From Seminavis robusta (lineage: Eukaryota > Bacillariophyta > Bacillariophyceae > Naviculales > Naviculaceae): DNA of 64,000 nt. This document shows, one piece after another, positions 29,105 through 39,476 of the stretch. The notes under the pieces were generated by a model. The model was not told the origin of the DNA, searched no databases, and saw only the letters and a program-made list of their open reading frames with translations. The stretch covers positions 62,001 through 126,000 of the forward strand of contig CAICTM010000076.1 of the NCBI GenBank assembly GCA_903772945.1, written 5' to 3'. Every line of letters begins with the position of its first letter. Within the stretch, counting starts at the first letter, position 1. A program made the position numbers and the translations under genes.

Positions 29105-29899
29105 ATGAGCGACGAGTCTGCTGCACCTGCTCCCACTCTGTACCATGTGCCTCGTACGATCTCGTCTCCGATCTACCAAGCTCTGCTGGAACTGGATCTA
29201 GTGAACAATCCGATCCGCGTGGAGACGTTGAGTTTTCCCGATTTGAAGACTCCCGAACATTTGGCGCGCAATCCGATGGGTACGTCTCCCACCTTTGTGG
29301 ATGCCAAAGAAGGTATTGATATTTGGGAATCGGGAGCCGTCATGATGTATCTGCTGGAAGCGTACGACACCAAGTGTGTCTTGCATCCCGACACCAAAAT
29401 TGCGCCAAAGCGGGACCACGCCAATTATTGTCATTTGTGTCAGTACGTGACAGCCACGGTCTACCCCTTCTTGTCGTCTCTGTTTTTGCACACGTTGGAA
29501 CCAGCCGATCAGCAAGATCCAGTCTATCTTCAAACGGGACGGGACACCTTCAAAACCAAGCTGGGACCCACGTTGGCCAAATTCTTGGGGGACAAACCCT
29601 TTTTCATGGGGGACAAACTTTCCGCTGTAGACTTGCTGGTCGCCAAGCCACTCAACAATGCCCATTCGCTCAATCTACTCAAGGACGATTTTCCAACACT
29701 ACAACATCTTTTTTGCAAAATCAAATCCAGACCATCCTTTGCCATTGCCTACAATCTCCCGTTGCCGCCTGCCGACGATGATGCTACCACTCACGATGAA
29801 GAGTGTTGTCGTCGCTCCATGGTGCTCTTGCCATCGGAATTCTACGATGGAATCATTACCACCAGAGCCTCATTGTTGAGTTTGCCCCCGGCAGAGTAA
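29105..29899 (+). CDS. Glutathione S-transferase, theta/Ure2p-like
   Basis: This 264-residue protein has a two-domain GST layout. The N-terminal thioredoxin-like domain reads TLYHVPRTISSPIYQALLEL, with the active-site Ser or Thr in this stretch. It continues with NPMGTSPTFVD (cis-Pro region) and the glutathione gamma-glutamyl contact WESGAVMMYLLE, matching the family ESxAI motif. The helical C-terminal domain contains FFMGDKLSAVDLLVAKPL, the conserved N-capping Asp helix, and a closing SRPSFAIAY. GSTs conjugate glutathione to electrophiles in the cytosol and are commonly induced by oxidative stress. The last 30 residues are an extra acidic and hydrophobic tail of unknown use. Complete single exon. 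Confidence 0.85.
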   Translation: MSDESAAPAPTLYHVPRTISSPIYQALLELDLVNNPIRVETLSFPDLKTPEHLARNPMGTSPTFVDAKEGIDIWESGAVMMYLLEAYDTKCVLHPDTKIAPKRDHANYCHLCQYVTATVYPFLSSLFLHTLEPADQQDPVYLQTGRDTFKTKLGPTLAKFLGDKPFFMGDKLSAVDLLVAKPLNNAHSLNLLKDDFPTLQHLFCKIKSRPSFAIAYNLPLPPADDDATTHDEECCRRSMVLLPSEFYDGIITTRASLLSLPPAE

Positions 29900-30506
29900 T
29901 TTCACGTCTATTACAGTGGAGGCGGGTGGAGGGACGGAACCAATCCTCAAAAGAACATGAAAACTACCAAGTCGGAATTGTCCCCCAAAGACAAAAAATG
30001 TGTTCGATCAGTGGCGTTCGTTGTACCGGTAGTTCTAAGTGTTGTTCCAAGGAGAATAGCAATTTATGCATGAGCAATCGTTGACAAGGACGAATTCGAT
30101 TCGATTCGATTCGATTCGCTTTACGTTTCTCTCCGTCACGGTGATGGCTGCGTCCTAGCTACCGAGCTAGCTCTGCCTGGATGGACGAGCGGCTCCTTTC
30201 TCCCCTCATGATTGTATTTTTGTGCTCTATCCAATACTGTTTACCTTTACACTGCCTTATAATTGCTTCATCCGAGCAGTGTACCGTATAGGTATAGCTC
30301 CTCTCGACTTCACCTGGCAGCCAACACCGGCCATCTTGCTGCATCCTATGTTGTAAACGCTTGCTTTCTTCGCCTCTGACAACTTGATACCAAACATGCC
30401 TTATTTCATTTTCACCTTACTCTCTTGGATTGATTCATCGTCAACTTTAAAGTAACTGAAGACCGAGCTATAACAAGTAAATCACTCAAGGCTAATACGC
30501 ATGCAC
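29900..30506. other. Convergent intergenic region with a pentanucleotide repeat
   Basis: No supported gene. It contains the (ATTCG)n tract at 30089-30119 and the 3' ends of the two flanking genes. Confidence 0.5.
30089..30119. repeat. (ATTCG)n microsatellite
   Basis: Five to six copies of the pentanucleotide attcg, starting gaattcgattcg. Confidence 0.85.
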
Positions 30507-31747
30507 TTAACCACCAATCAACCTTTGGATTACCACGAGACCTTCTTCGATTGCGTGAGAAACATGAAACACAAGATCTGAACCAAAGATGCACGGAATT
30601 TCGGGTGCTGCTGTAGGAGCAGGAGTAGGTGACGGTGTTGGGGGGGATGTTGGGGGAGATGTTGGGGGGGATGTTGGGGGAGATGTTGGTGGGGAAGTTG
30701 GGGGAGGTGTAGGACAACTGGATGGAGGGCTACCAGAATCGATTCACCCAATAATCGACAGACACGAACAAAGGATGAGCAACAACAAAAACTACAGAAA
30801 AACGAAAAACTCAACACAATCATAAACAACAACAACAAAGTTACCTGGATGACAAAGAGCAGATTTCGCTTTGGATCCAGTCATAAGCATGGCTGGGCAA
30901 TGTGTCGAATGCATGCCAGGATTGTGAGATGTTTGTACAAAGATTCTCCTTGTAACTTGTTTTCGTTCTCTTATTCTCTTGGTCCTCACCTGATTCGTAC
31001 AAATCCCAACAAAGTTCGTCCAGTACAGGTTGCTCCCACACCAAAGGAAGCCACCGCAACCTGAGTCACCAAATCAGCTCCCAGCACTGGCCCCCCTGAA
31101 TCGCCTGTACAGGTAGCAGCGGCAGTGGCATCAGCACAAATAGTTTGTGTAGCATTGTAGCTGGCATAGCTGGATGCACAGTCAGCAGTGTATGTGACAA
31201 AGGCTTGTTGCAAGGAACTGGCATATTCTGCATTGTTGATCAGTCCAAATCCAAATATCTGTAAATTGTCAGTTCCGGAGGGAACTGCGCTGTTACTGTT
31301 GAGGGTAGCTTTCGAATTGGAAGAAGTTGTGGCTAGTTTCAAGACTGCCAAGTTAATGTCACTGTTGGCATCAGGAGTCCCAGTCCATGAAGGATGAATG
31401 GTTCCTCCTGACACAGTGTATGAGGTACCATTGCTTGAAGAGGTGGGGCCAACCAAAACTGTAGAGGGAAAGCCCGAATCCACACAGGATGCTGAAGTCA
31501 AAACACAGTCATCATGAATCAGAGATCCACCACAAACACTGGATCCTTCTAGGCGGACAAACCAAGGAACCGTTCCAGCATCACCACCACCCCGAATGCC
31601 CTGATTGTTTGGATCATTCACGTCCACATCTCCTGTTGGTGTGGTGGAATCAAAGCCAAGATTTCGATTGTGAGACCGAATGTGATTCCCAGCACTGACA
31701 GAAAGAAGCAAAGAAAGTGAAATAGCAAGGTACTGGGATGGGATCAT
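30507..31747 (-). CDS. Trypsin-like serine protease homologue lacking the catalytic His, three exons, Pro/Thr-rich tail
   Basis: The exons are 30990-31747, 30845-30892 and 30507-30729. The introns are 97 bp (CAG/GTGAGG to TTGCCCAG) and 115 bp (CCAG/GTAACT to CTGGTAG), both phase 2, and the splices give one frame of 342 residues. The Met at 31747 starts a signal peptide (MIPSQYLAISLSLLLSVSAG); an in-frame ATG at 31891 lies upstream. The S1 fold shows GIRGGGDAG (activation end), CGGSLI, DINLAVLKL (catalytic Asp), CTGDSGGPVL (catalytic Ser), and across the first splice GFVRIS/HAYDWI, equivalent to GVYTRV-x-x-x-x-W-I. The His position reads VLTSASC where active enzymes have LTAAHC, so it is probably a pseudoprotease. 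Exon 3 adds SPPTSPPTSPPTPSPTPAPT and a short C-terminal segment. Confidence 0.8.
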
Positions 31748-33106
31748 TGTAAAAGTGGACTGATTATGCATCATAGCTTGCATTATCGCTCCCCCTTCGT
31801 TCGATCCGCCGCGACATCCATTCCATGTGACTAGACTATGTTGAATTAGTTTTACGGCGCACGCAAAAACGGAGATTACCCTAAACACCAATTTGGCTCA
31901 CGGTTATCTAAGGCCACCGGATCTTTGGGTTCCGGGAGCACGACGACATCCTTTAGAACCTATACTTCACGTTTTGATTGAAAGAAGAAGTCACCAGGAG
32001 TGACAGTCTTCTGACTCCGACTGCAGCGGTATTGTTTTGGATACAGAGTTCTTTGTGCTGGTGGCCTTGTACCGTACGGTACCTTCGTTCTGAACGGTTG
32101 CTTGGATCCAACACCGCATCCAGTCTCTTTATCTTGCCGCTGCGCGATGATGGGCGCTTTGAGCCAGTCAAGATGTCACTGCTGCGGCGCACGAGTGTCA
32201 AACGGAAGCAAATCAACCTAATTGCAGTATGTGGCTCATTGTTAGTAACATACGGTAGGTCACCTGCACCGTTGAGCACTTCTTTCGCATACAAACTTGA
32301 TTCACCAACATGGAGTGTCGTACTCTAGAGTAGTCCGCTGGATGGAGGGCTTCAATTTTCTTCATTTCCGTCCGATGGCTGGCTGTGCATGTGCAGTGAC
32401 ATGGATTCTTTGGACTCCCGCACCGCGACACTACGATCTTCGCAAGCAACGCTCTCATAAAGCCAATCCTCCTGGGGTGAGGGTGTCCCTTGGGAAAGGA
32501 GCTCCACACTCTCTATTAATAATAAGGATCTCAGTCTCGTGTTTTGCCTTGCTGAAGAACAGATCCGGCACTATTCCTGCTCTATTTGCTTGCCCAGTGT
32601 TTTGCTTTTAGCCAGCGACACCACGACAGAAGCCTCCCTGAAGCCCAATGCGTCCGCTCTGTTTAACAGGTACTCTACGGTATATCGTACAGATACCGCT
32701 CATTGGGGAAGAGCAGCACGAGTCGTAGATACCGGTAGGATATCAGACCAAAGCTAGATCTCATACGAAGGTAGTCGTTTCAACATGCAGGCTATTAAAT
32801 ATTGTGAACTGTGCAACTAACTATTTACATTCGCACCTCGGGCTCTGTCGCTCACTTTTCGTCGAAGAAAAAATATGCGGTCAGATAAACCAGCTGAGAC
32901 CTCCGAAATCCAACACAAAAAGAATACACAGCTTTTCCAAACACCTACCTGTGCCTTGCTTTTCTGCAGCCTAGTAGTCGAGTCATCTCTGTATAGAGGT
33001 AGCTACTCGATTTTTCTGCCTTCCATCCTTGTCGCCCCTCCATGGATCTAAAACTTTTCTCAATCCATACATCCATGGAGACTTTGTAGTTTTGGAAACT
33101 CCGTTA
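31748..33106. other. Long intergenic region, nothing recognised
   Basis: About 1.36 kb (the first 144 bases may be extended coding sequence of the protease gene if the upper ATG is used). The small frames on both strands have no family resemblance. It also includes the 3' end of the ankyrin gene at 33107. Confidence 0.5.
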
Positions 33107-34321
33107 TCATTCTAGGAGCTCCCCATTTTGTCGAGCCGCATCGAGGTACCCTCCCGCATGGTGGCATCCGAGGTCGTGGAGAAACTTGAGGACGTCCCAA
33201 TTTTTGGAAAGGGAGGCAAATTCACTGGTGGTGGCGTCGCAGTGCGAGAGTCCCTTGTCGACGAGCCACTTGAGGACGTGCAAATGTCCACTACCGGCCG
33301 CTTCGTCGCAAAAGCAATAGTTGCCTTCTCGCCACAACTGCTGTTCGTGGAGCCATTGGACGACTTGTAGTTGCCCATGCTGTACTGCTTTCAGACACGT
33401 CAATTCATCAAATAATAGATGCAATACTAATCCTTGCTCTGCCAGCCATTGTAGAATATGGATCTGCCCGTGTCCTGCGGCAGTCTGACACAAGTAGTGT
33501 TCATTCCACGGACAGTGATTGTCGCGAGCGTATTGTAGAACGTGCAAATGTCCATTCTTGGCGGCATTGGTACACGTTCGTTCGTTCCAAGGACAGTTGT
33601 TGGCTCGTAGCCATTTTAATGTTTTCAAGTGTCCATTGAGGGCGGCATTGGCAGTCGCACTTTCATTCCAGGGACAATTTTGTTTGTTGCGTAAGAATTG
33701 GCAGGCTTTACTGTGACCGTGTAAGGCGAACAATGCCATGGTACCTGGATTTGTTGTTCGAAGATAATCTTGTTGGAGTGCCCATTTTAGCACCGCAATG
33801 CTTCCACCATGGGCAATGGCTCTTTGAATGGCTTCTAATCGCAGGATTTTGGAATTTCGTTCTCTGGCCACTAACCATTCAAAGGGATCTTCTGGTACGT
33901 TTCCACAAGTGGCAACCTCATTGGATATTGTTGTAGTTGATGTTGATGTTGGAATAAGACTGTCTTTCCAGAACTGAACAGCTGACATATTGTAAAATGC
34001 AGCGGCATAGTGGGTATCTGTGACGTGCATAGGACGTTCTTCCAACGCAATGGTGCCGTCGTCTCTCCACACGAAATCTCGTACTCTAGCTCTAGTAGAT
34101 CTTTGGACGATACTAGTAGCACAGAACGTCTTGTAATGCTGCTGGAGTTTCTTGCTGACAGCTCCTACAAAGGCAAATTGCCCCGTGCCCAGAAACGGTA
34201 GGACGCCATCCACCCAGATATCCTCTTGATCCAACAGCAACGATATAGAGATGGCGGGATTACCACTATCATGTCTAGTATTTTTAATAGAGGAGTTGGT
34301 AGAAGAGTTGGTTAAGGCCAT
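33107..34321 (-). CDS. Ankyrin-repeat protein related to the GCPWDE family
   Basis: This is a single exon of 404 residues. The N-terminal domain SISLLLDQEDIWVDGVLPFL then FAFVGAVSKKLQQHY aligns with AISLLLHRDDILVGKIFPF then FAGAVSKKMNQLY of the ankyrin protein at 12.9 kb, so the two are paralogues. Repeats are fewer and more diverged: NAALNGHLKTLKWLRANNCP, NAAKNGHLHVLQYARDNHCP, then AAGHGQIHILQWLAEQG and AAGSGHLHVLKWLVDKG. The shared N-terminal region suggests a defined domain ahead of the ankyrin solenoid. It probably serves as a binding scaffold; the partner is unknown. There is no element at the position equivalent to the insertion in the other copy. The C-terminus ends abruptly in AARQNGELLE. 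Confidence 0.8.
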   Translation of the reverse strand: MALTNSSTNSSIKNTRHDSGNPAISISLLLDQEDIWVDGVLPFLGTGQFAFVGAVSKKLQQHYKTFCATSIVQRSTRARVRDFVWRDDGTIALEERPMHVTDTHYAAAFYNMSAVQFWKDSLIPTSTSTTTISNEVATCGNVPEDPFEWLVARERNSKILRLEAIQRAIAHGGSIAVLKWALQQDYLRTTNPGTMALFALHGHSKACQFLRNKQNCPWNESATANAALNGHLKTLKWLRANNCPWNERTCTNAAKNGHLHVLQYARDNHCPWNEHYLCQTAAGHGQIHILQWLAEQGLVLHLLFDELTCLKAVQHGQLQVVQWLHEQQLWREGNYCFCDEAAGSGHLHVLKWLVDKGLSHCDATTSEFASLSKNWDVLKFLHDLGCHHAGGYLDAARQNGELLE

Positions 34322-34820
34322 GGTGCATTACAGGTACTAGTACATGTAAAGTTGATGCTTTGAAAATGATATGATGTTAGTGCCACAGTCTCATCAAATG
34401 CTACCCGTCTATTACCACTTGCATCGCCGGTAATATAAATAAAGCTAACTCTCAAAAGAAGAAGAAGTGAATTCTGATGATGGATACAGTCGTACAATTT
34501 GGTACCGGAAGCTGATGGGGTACATGTAGTTTGACACAACACGTCATTGTCGGCAGCCAATGACACGGAACCAACGAGGTGATTGCTGTTGCGTCACTCC
34601 TCTCCAAGTGACTGGATCACGAGTGTGACTTACTAAAAGATAGTCTGAAACGTATGTACATTCAAACTTTCAAACAGCTCGAATGGCTTTAAAACTCCGA
34701 CCCTCAACGGTCAACTTTTGGCCAACCTGGCAATGACCATCACAAATTTTTTGGAAGTGGACTTGTTGTATTGATCAATCCATTGAGTTCAGTATAGATC
34801 AGTGTAGTTGTATAAGCACC
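34322..34820. other. Divergent intergenic region
   Basis: No supported gene. It should contain promoters for the ankyrin gene on the left and the phosphatase gene on the right. Confidence 0.5.
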
Positions 34821-37800
34821 ATGTCCACAGCAGACTGGACGAATACGTCTACAGGCGGGAACAACAGTGTCCACTCGACATCCACCATTTCTTCTGCCGG
34901 CATCAACGGAACGGCTAGCAATAATGCGTATGCGGCGAATAATGGCGTGAGCAACCAAGCGGGTATATCGAGTATAGTGGGTGGCGTCGAGGAAGTAACG
35001 GGAATGGTCTATCCGGCCATTGCCACGTTGGATCGACAGTACAGTGCTCCCGTAGGACAACGCCTACTACTGTTCGTACAGACCAATGCCAATTGTGGAT
35101 TGCAAGGCGGCGTGGAAACGATACTCAAGTTACAGAAGACAAAGGGGCGGAGTCTTTCTCCGCCGCCAAATCACGCTACTTCTACGTGTGACTACAATTA
35201 CAACACGCAAGAAGACGATCTAGATGTCGCATACTCCTCTCGTACTCCCAGTCAGACCAATCCAAGTAGTGATGACCCATACGGCTTTCTACGAGACGAC
35301 GACACGGGCACTCTAGCGACTGGTATTACGGGAAGTAGTACCAATGCCAGTGACAACTTTTCCTATGCGTCGGCAACCAGCAGTATCAACAGTTCCACAC
35401 AGCAAAACCTCAACACTAACAACAACAACACTAGCAATAGCAATAGCAGTAAGAAAGGACCCAATTTGGGACGATTCCTCAAAAAAGTCGCCAAGCAAAC
35501 GACGGGAGCGTTGGAACGAGGAATGCACGAATTGGCCATTAAAGCGGATCAAGGACGAACGCCCGATTTACTGACCGCTTGTCTTTTCTCCACTGCCACG
35601 GGAGAACTCATTGCCATGACCGATTCCGTGCCCATGCCACGCATTGCCATTGTGGGAGTCACGTTTAGTATTCCACTTTGGGTACCACCGAGATTCGAAG
35701 ACAATGCCATGGTCACGGTCAAACTATTCATTCACAGTCAAGCATCACTCATGATTTCGGCAACGGGAAAACCAAAAACAAAACATTTCTTGTTAGGACA
35801 GACACAAGTCAATGTCGGACAAATGAGAAAATTACTATTGCAGCAACGCAAAGGATTCTTTTCCTTGCCACTCGCATCTACACTTGTGGCGGAAGGACAA
35901 CAGTTGCACTTTTGTGTACTTCCCGATCTCAAAATACCCGCCATGGCACAACGAGGATGGTCACTCATGGATCCACAATTCTCGGGATGCACATCGGGGC
36001 TCTACAATTATCCACTCGATCAATCCTATGCACTCAAAACACCACCCAGTAATAGCAGCAATAATATCCAAGAACAACCATGGCTTATTGCCACGGAACG
36101 CGCCATTGAATCCACCATTGTTCTTCCACTGGCCGCCGCCTTTGCGCAAATTTGTACTCAAGCATGTCATGTCTCGCTTCAGCACGCCCAAGCCATTGCG
36201 ACTCATTTACTTGCCAAACGCACCGAACACGATGAACCCGGACCTTGCGCGAATGTACACGTCGAGTTCCAATACTTGCAAATCGATGCATCGGCATCCA
36301 ATCCCGTGGCCGCCATGGCCGCGCAACTCCCCAGTGTCAATATGACGTTGGCGTGGCAACCACCCGATTCGCTGTTTGAATTGGAACTCATTCCGTCCGC
36401 AACTGTCCCCGTCGGAGGCACACATCCACAAGTCGCACCGCCACAGTTGCAATTCTTTCCACCCGTGGTTACTACCGGCATTTTGCCCGCCATTCTCAAG
36501 GCACACGGTGCTCAATTGCCCGCGTTCATGCTCGGCAATTTACGAGTCCAGCTCACGGCCAATACACGACCCCCGGATGTCTGGGAGGCCGTTGTTGTAC
36601 TCGAACAACATGTCAATCAACAACGAGGACGCACCATTCAGTTGCCCTTTTATTCACTCGCCACGGGACTAAAAGTCGGTGCCATGGTCATGACCATTGA
36701 TATCTCTGTAGAAACACCATCGGCGCCACTACCAAACTATGTATCGCCCCAACGAGGACTTGTGACCATGGTCGGACTCGAAAATTTGATACAAGATGTC
36801 GTCACACCCATGGTCGATCATGTCGTGTTGCCACAACAACAAGCAGCACAAGCAGACGATGTCACGAGACGACGACAACAACAATTGGCTACCATGGGAA
36901 GTTTCATGTCCCATGCCTATCTCGATCAGCATGTGCGATCGCGACGACAAGCCGATTGGGAACTATTCTCCATGAAAGCGCGCGAATATCGACAAGTCCT
37001 CGAAAGTCATTCGCGCACTCCCAATACAACGCCCAGACACACGGAACCATCCTGGGAAGATCGATCGCCCAAACCATTTCGACCGTCGTCCAGTCGTCCC
37101 GAGTTACTCCTCAGTATGATTCCCTTTAATACACACAATGCCAGTTTTAGTTTGGATATCATTGATCCCAACAACAGTCAACCCAACGACGGAGCACTCT
37201 TTCACAATATCACCTGTGGAGCTCCCGCCGACCATGCCGCTGGATTTGGAAATGTCTTTGTCGATCGAACCTTTACCAGTCCCATTGGATCCGTCTCGGG
37301 AGGATTGCGACGACTCGAAGCCAAACGATTTGAGCTGGCCCAAATTGTCAAGAATGCCCAAACACAATTGATTGCCGGTGTGGCCGGGTTCTTTCAAGCG
37401 GCACGACAACAGCCACAGAACAAGTTTGTCAATCACGTACCGGCACGGCACTCCAATTTGCAAAACTTGAGATGGAAAGTCTTTGAAGCCGTCCATGCGT
37501 ATCATCATGTCACGTGGATTTGTGCCGTCCGACGAGCCAATGCCTTTTCGCAAGCGCTGGGAATTGCCGTCACGTCCTACTTGACATCGCTCAGTGATGT
37601 CGCCTTGTGTCAAATGGGATGGCCACAGCTGTGGGCTCGACACGGCTACTTGGTCTCGTACGAAGGGTTGCTCAGTGCGGCGGGAAAAGAATTGGGAATG
37701 ATTGAAGATGCATCCGTCGCCATTAGCATGCTGCACATGGTCAAGATTGTCTTGGTGCCGGATGATAATACCACGCGAGGAGATCCGGCTCGTGTGCCCA

Positions 37801-38720
37801 TTCCGCATTCGCCTCTTCTGAAGTGGGTGCATTTGATTCCCACGACCAGTAATAGTAGTACCAACAGCCGCTCCACGCAGTATCTCCTTCAGGTCGGAGT
37901 GCATTCTCGTTACTTTGAACAACGAGTTCCGGCCTGTTTGAAGAATGGGACCCAAGTGCGATTTTATCCCGTTTTGTTCCAAGTCGGTGTGGATATTCGT
38001 CAGTGGGGAGCACATGCCGGATCCAACATGAAGAATCAGTTTGCGGGTGGAGATTACAGCAGTGGCGCCGGTGCTGGAGGAGCAGGCTTGTTGGACGATG
38101 AAGACGACGATGTTGGCGTTTCCGATGACGATGTTTTGGTGGCGTTGAACTACGAAGCGCTCCAGAAGATGAACGCCTACGCCCATTTGATCTCACCTGT
38201 CCCAGGGAGTAACGTCCCTGCTGGCGATCCGTTTGACACCTTTCTTGCGTCGACGTCACAGAGCTCTCAACAGCAAGCCAAGAACATGTCGGTCCATCCG
38301 TCTCTGTCCATGTTGCATAATCATGTCATGACATCGGCTGGGAGAATGAACCATAGTATCCTGGACGAAGCTGCTACCATGGCGCAGCAGCTTGGAGGTG
38401 GCGGGGTCGTGTTTTGCAAATCAGGCAAGGATCGCACAGCCATGCATGTGACGTACAAGCAGGCCCAGTTTGCCAATCGTTTCCGACAGCAACGACACAG
38501 GAATCAAGAAGTACCCGACACAACACTGGAAGATGCCACGCGGATGCGAATCTACGGGACTCGGCTCCCCGTTTGTGAAAAGAATGTTGGCCAGGCATTG
38601 TATGCCTTCAACTCGCTGCAGTCCAAGTTCATGCCCGATGCTCTCAAGCCACCACCAAGCACGCTGGCTGGATTCTTAAAGGGCGGTCGTCTCTTGACGG
38701 GTGGAGGCATTGAGACGTAG
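34821..38720 (+). CDS. INPP4-type phosphatidylinositol-3,4-bisphosphate 4-phosphatase
   Basis: This single exon encodes 1299 residues. The catalytic P-loop is VFCKSGKDRTAMHVT, with the nucleophile Cys at about 1199 and Arg six residues on. The CKSxKDRT form is characteristic of INPP4A/B, which remove the 4-phosphate from PI(3,4)P2. About residues 240-380 contain a C2-like beta-rich region (MPRIAIVGVTFSIPLWVPP and onward), as in INPP4, where C2 binds phospholipid. The N-terminal 170 residues are Ser/Thr/Asn-rich. The middle has INPP4-like helical regions (WKVFEAVHAYHHVTWICAVR, then QVGVDIRQWGAHAG). PI(3,4)P2 turnover in endocytosis or signalling is the expected role. The C-terminus ends about 100 residues after the P-loop, as in the family. 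No in-frame breaks. Confidence 0.85.
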   Translation: MSTADWTNTSTGGNNSVHSTSTISSAGINGTASNNAYAANNGVSNQAGISSIVGGVEEVTGMVYPAIATLDRQYSAPVGQRLLLFVQTNANCGLQGGVETILKLQKTKGRSLSPPPNHATSTCDYNYNTQEDDLDVAYSSRTPSQTNPSSDDPYGFLRDDDTGTLATGITGSSTNASDNFSYASATSSINSSTQQNLNTNNNNTSNSNSSKKGPNLGRFLKKVAKQTTGALERGMHELAIKADQGRTPDLLTACLFSTATGELIAMTDSVPMPRIAIVGVTFSIPLWVPPRFEDNAMVTVKLFIHSQASLMISATGKPKTKHFLLGQTQVNVGQMRKLLLQQRKGFFSLPLASTLVAEGQQLHFCVLPDLKIPAMAQRGWSLMDPQFSGCTSGLYNYPLDQSYALKTPPSNSSNNIQEQPWLIATERAIESTIVLPLAAAFAQICTQACHVSLQHAQAIATHLLAKRTEHDEPGPCANVHVEFQYLQIDASASNPVAAMAAQLPSVNMTLAWQPPDSLFELELIPSATVPVGGTHPQVAPPQLQFFPPVVTTGILPAILKAHGAQLPAFMLGNLRVQLTANTRPPDVWEAVVVLEQHVNQQRGRTIQLPFYSLATGLKVGAMVMTIDISVETPSAPLPNYVSPQRGLVTMVGLENLIQDVVTPMVDHVVLPQQQAAQADDVTRRRQQQLATMGSFMSHAYLDQHVRSRRQADWELFSMKAREYRQVLESHSRTPNTTPRHTEPSWEDRSPKPFRPSSSRPELLLSMIPFNTHNASFSLDIIDPNNSQPNDGALFHNITCGAPADHAAGFGNVFVDRTFTSPIGSVSGGLRRLEAKRFELAQIVKNAQTQLIAGVAGFFQAARQQPQNKFVNHVPARHSNLQNLRWKVFEAVHAYHHVTWICAVRRANAFSQALGIAVTSYLTSLSDVALCQMGWPQLWARHGYLVSYEGLLSAAGKELGMIEDASVAISMLHMVKIVLVPDDNTTRGDPARVPIPHSPLLKWVHLIPTTSNSSTNSRSTQYLLQVGVHSRYFEQRVPACLKNGTQVRFYPVLFQVGVDIRQWGAHAGSNMKNQFAGGDYSSGAGAGGAGLLDDEDDDVGVSDDDVLVALNYEALQKMNAYAHLISPVPGSNVPAGDPFDTFLASTSQSSQQQAKNMSVHPSLSMLHNHVMTSAGRMNHSILDEAATMAQQLGGGGVVFCKSGKDRTAMHVTYKQAQFANRFRQQRHRNQEVPDTTLEDATRMRIYGTRLPVCEKNVGQALYAFNSLQSKFMPDALKPPPSTLAGFLKGGRLLTGGGIET

Positions 38721-39098
38721 GCTATCGTGCCAATCTTGTACAGTGACCGAGAGGTTCCTTCGTACGCTGTCTTGCCTCTACGAACTACATGTAGATTTCA
38801 CATGGGCCTTTTTAAAAAAATTCTTCACTTGTTTTTGAAATTGTCTTTTGGTAATGTGTGTGTAATAGCTACCGATACACTCCCTAGCCATAGTACCAGT
38901 ACTCGTCGTATGCATCCTCACTGCTGCTGCCGTCGTCCCCGTCCCCCACAGGGAATCCATTGTCACTGAGATATTGCAGGAATTTGGCGACTTTTGGCTA
39001 GTTTCCATGTTGAGCAGTCCCAGGGACATCCGTTTTCACGGGCATACTGCAGACAATCAAGGTGACCATGCTGAACAGCTTTGTTACAAGTTTCCACA

Positions 39099-39232
39099 TT
39101 CCAAGGACAGCCATATATATAAAAAGTACTAGTTTTAGGCAGACTACCTATCTGGTCCGGAGGACCTTTGTCAACGCTGGTACGAATCGAGCCCGAGGGC
39201 CCAAGCAACTGAGTCGTTCCAAGGACAGCCAT
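39099..39232 (-). mobile_element. SINE-like insertion with 16-bp target duplication
   Basis: A 16-bp direct repeat (ttccaaggacagccat) occurs at 39099-39114 and 39217-39232, around a 102-bp insert (39115-39216). The ankyrin frame expects only one copy. Read on the minus strand, the insert starts CGACTCAGTTGCTTGG, resembling a Pol III A box. It then has GGCTCGATTCG, a 9 of 11 match to the B-box consensus, and ends in CTTTTTATATAT, a T-run plus AT tail. Size, tail and long duplication fit a short tRNA-derived SINE. The A-to-B spacing is shorter than in a true tRNA. Confidence 0.6.
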
Positions 39233-39476
39233 TTTCATGGGCATACTTGAGCACATCCAGCTGACCACCTCCAGCAGCATCGGAGCACGTCGATGAATCC
39301 CAAGGGCATTCATTTTTATGGGCATACTTCAAGCATTCAACAAATCCACAGTCAGCAGCACGTGCGCATGTTCGTTCATCCCATGGACAATGATTCTCAT
39401 GAGCATATTTTAGGAGATCCAAATGCCCACCAGCAGCAGCACCAGAGCATGTTTGTCCATCCCATGGACAACCATT

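Noticed and set aside
30589-30825. Plus-strand glycine-rich frame (GVGGDVGGDVGG)
   Set aside because: It is the antisense of the Pro/Thr-rich exon 3 of the trypsin-like gene, which is supported by two clean splice sites.
37104-38186. Minus-strand frame of 360 codons
   Set aside because: Antisense to the INPP4-type phosphatase core; the plus strand carries the recognisable protein.
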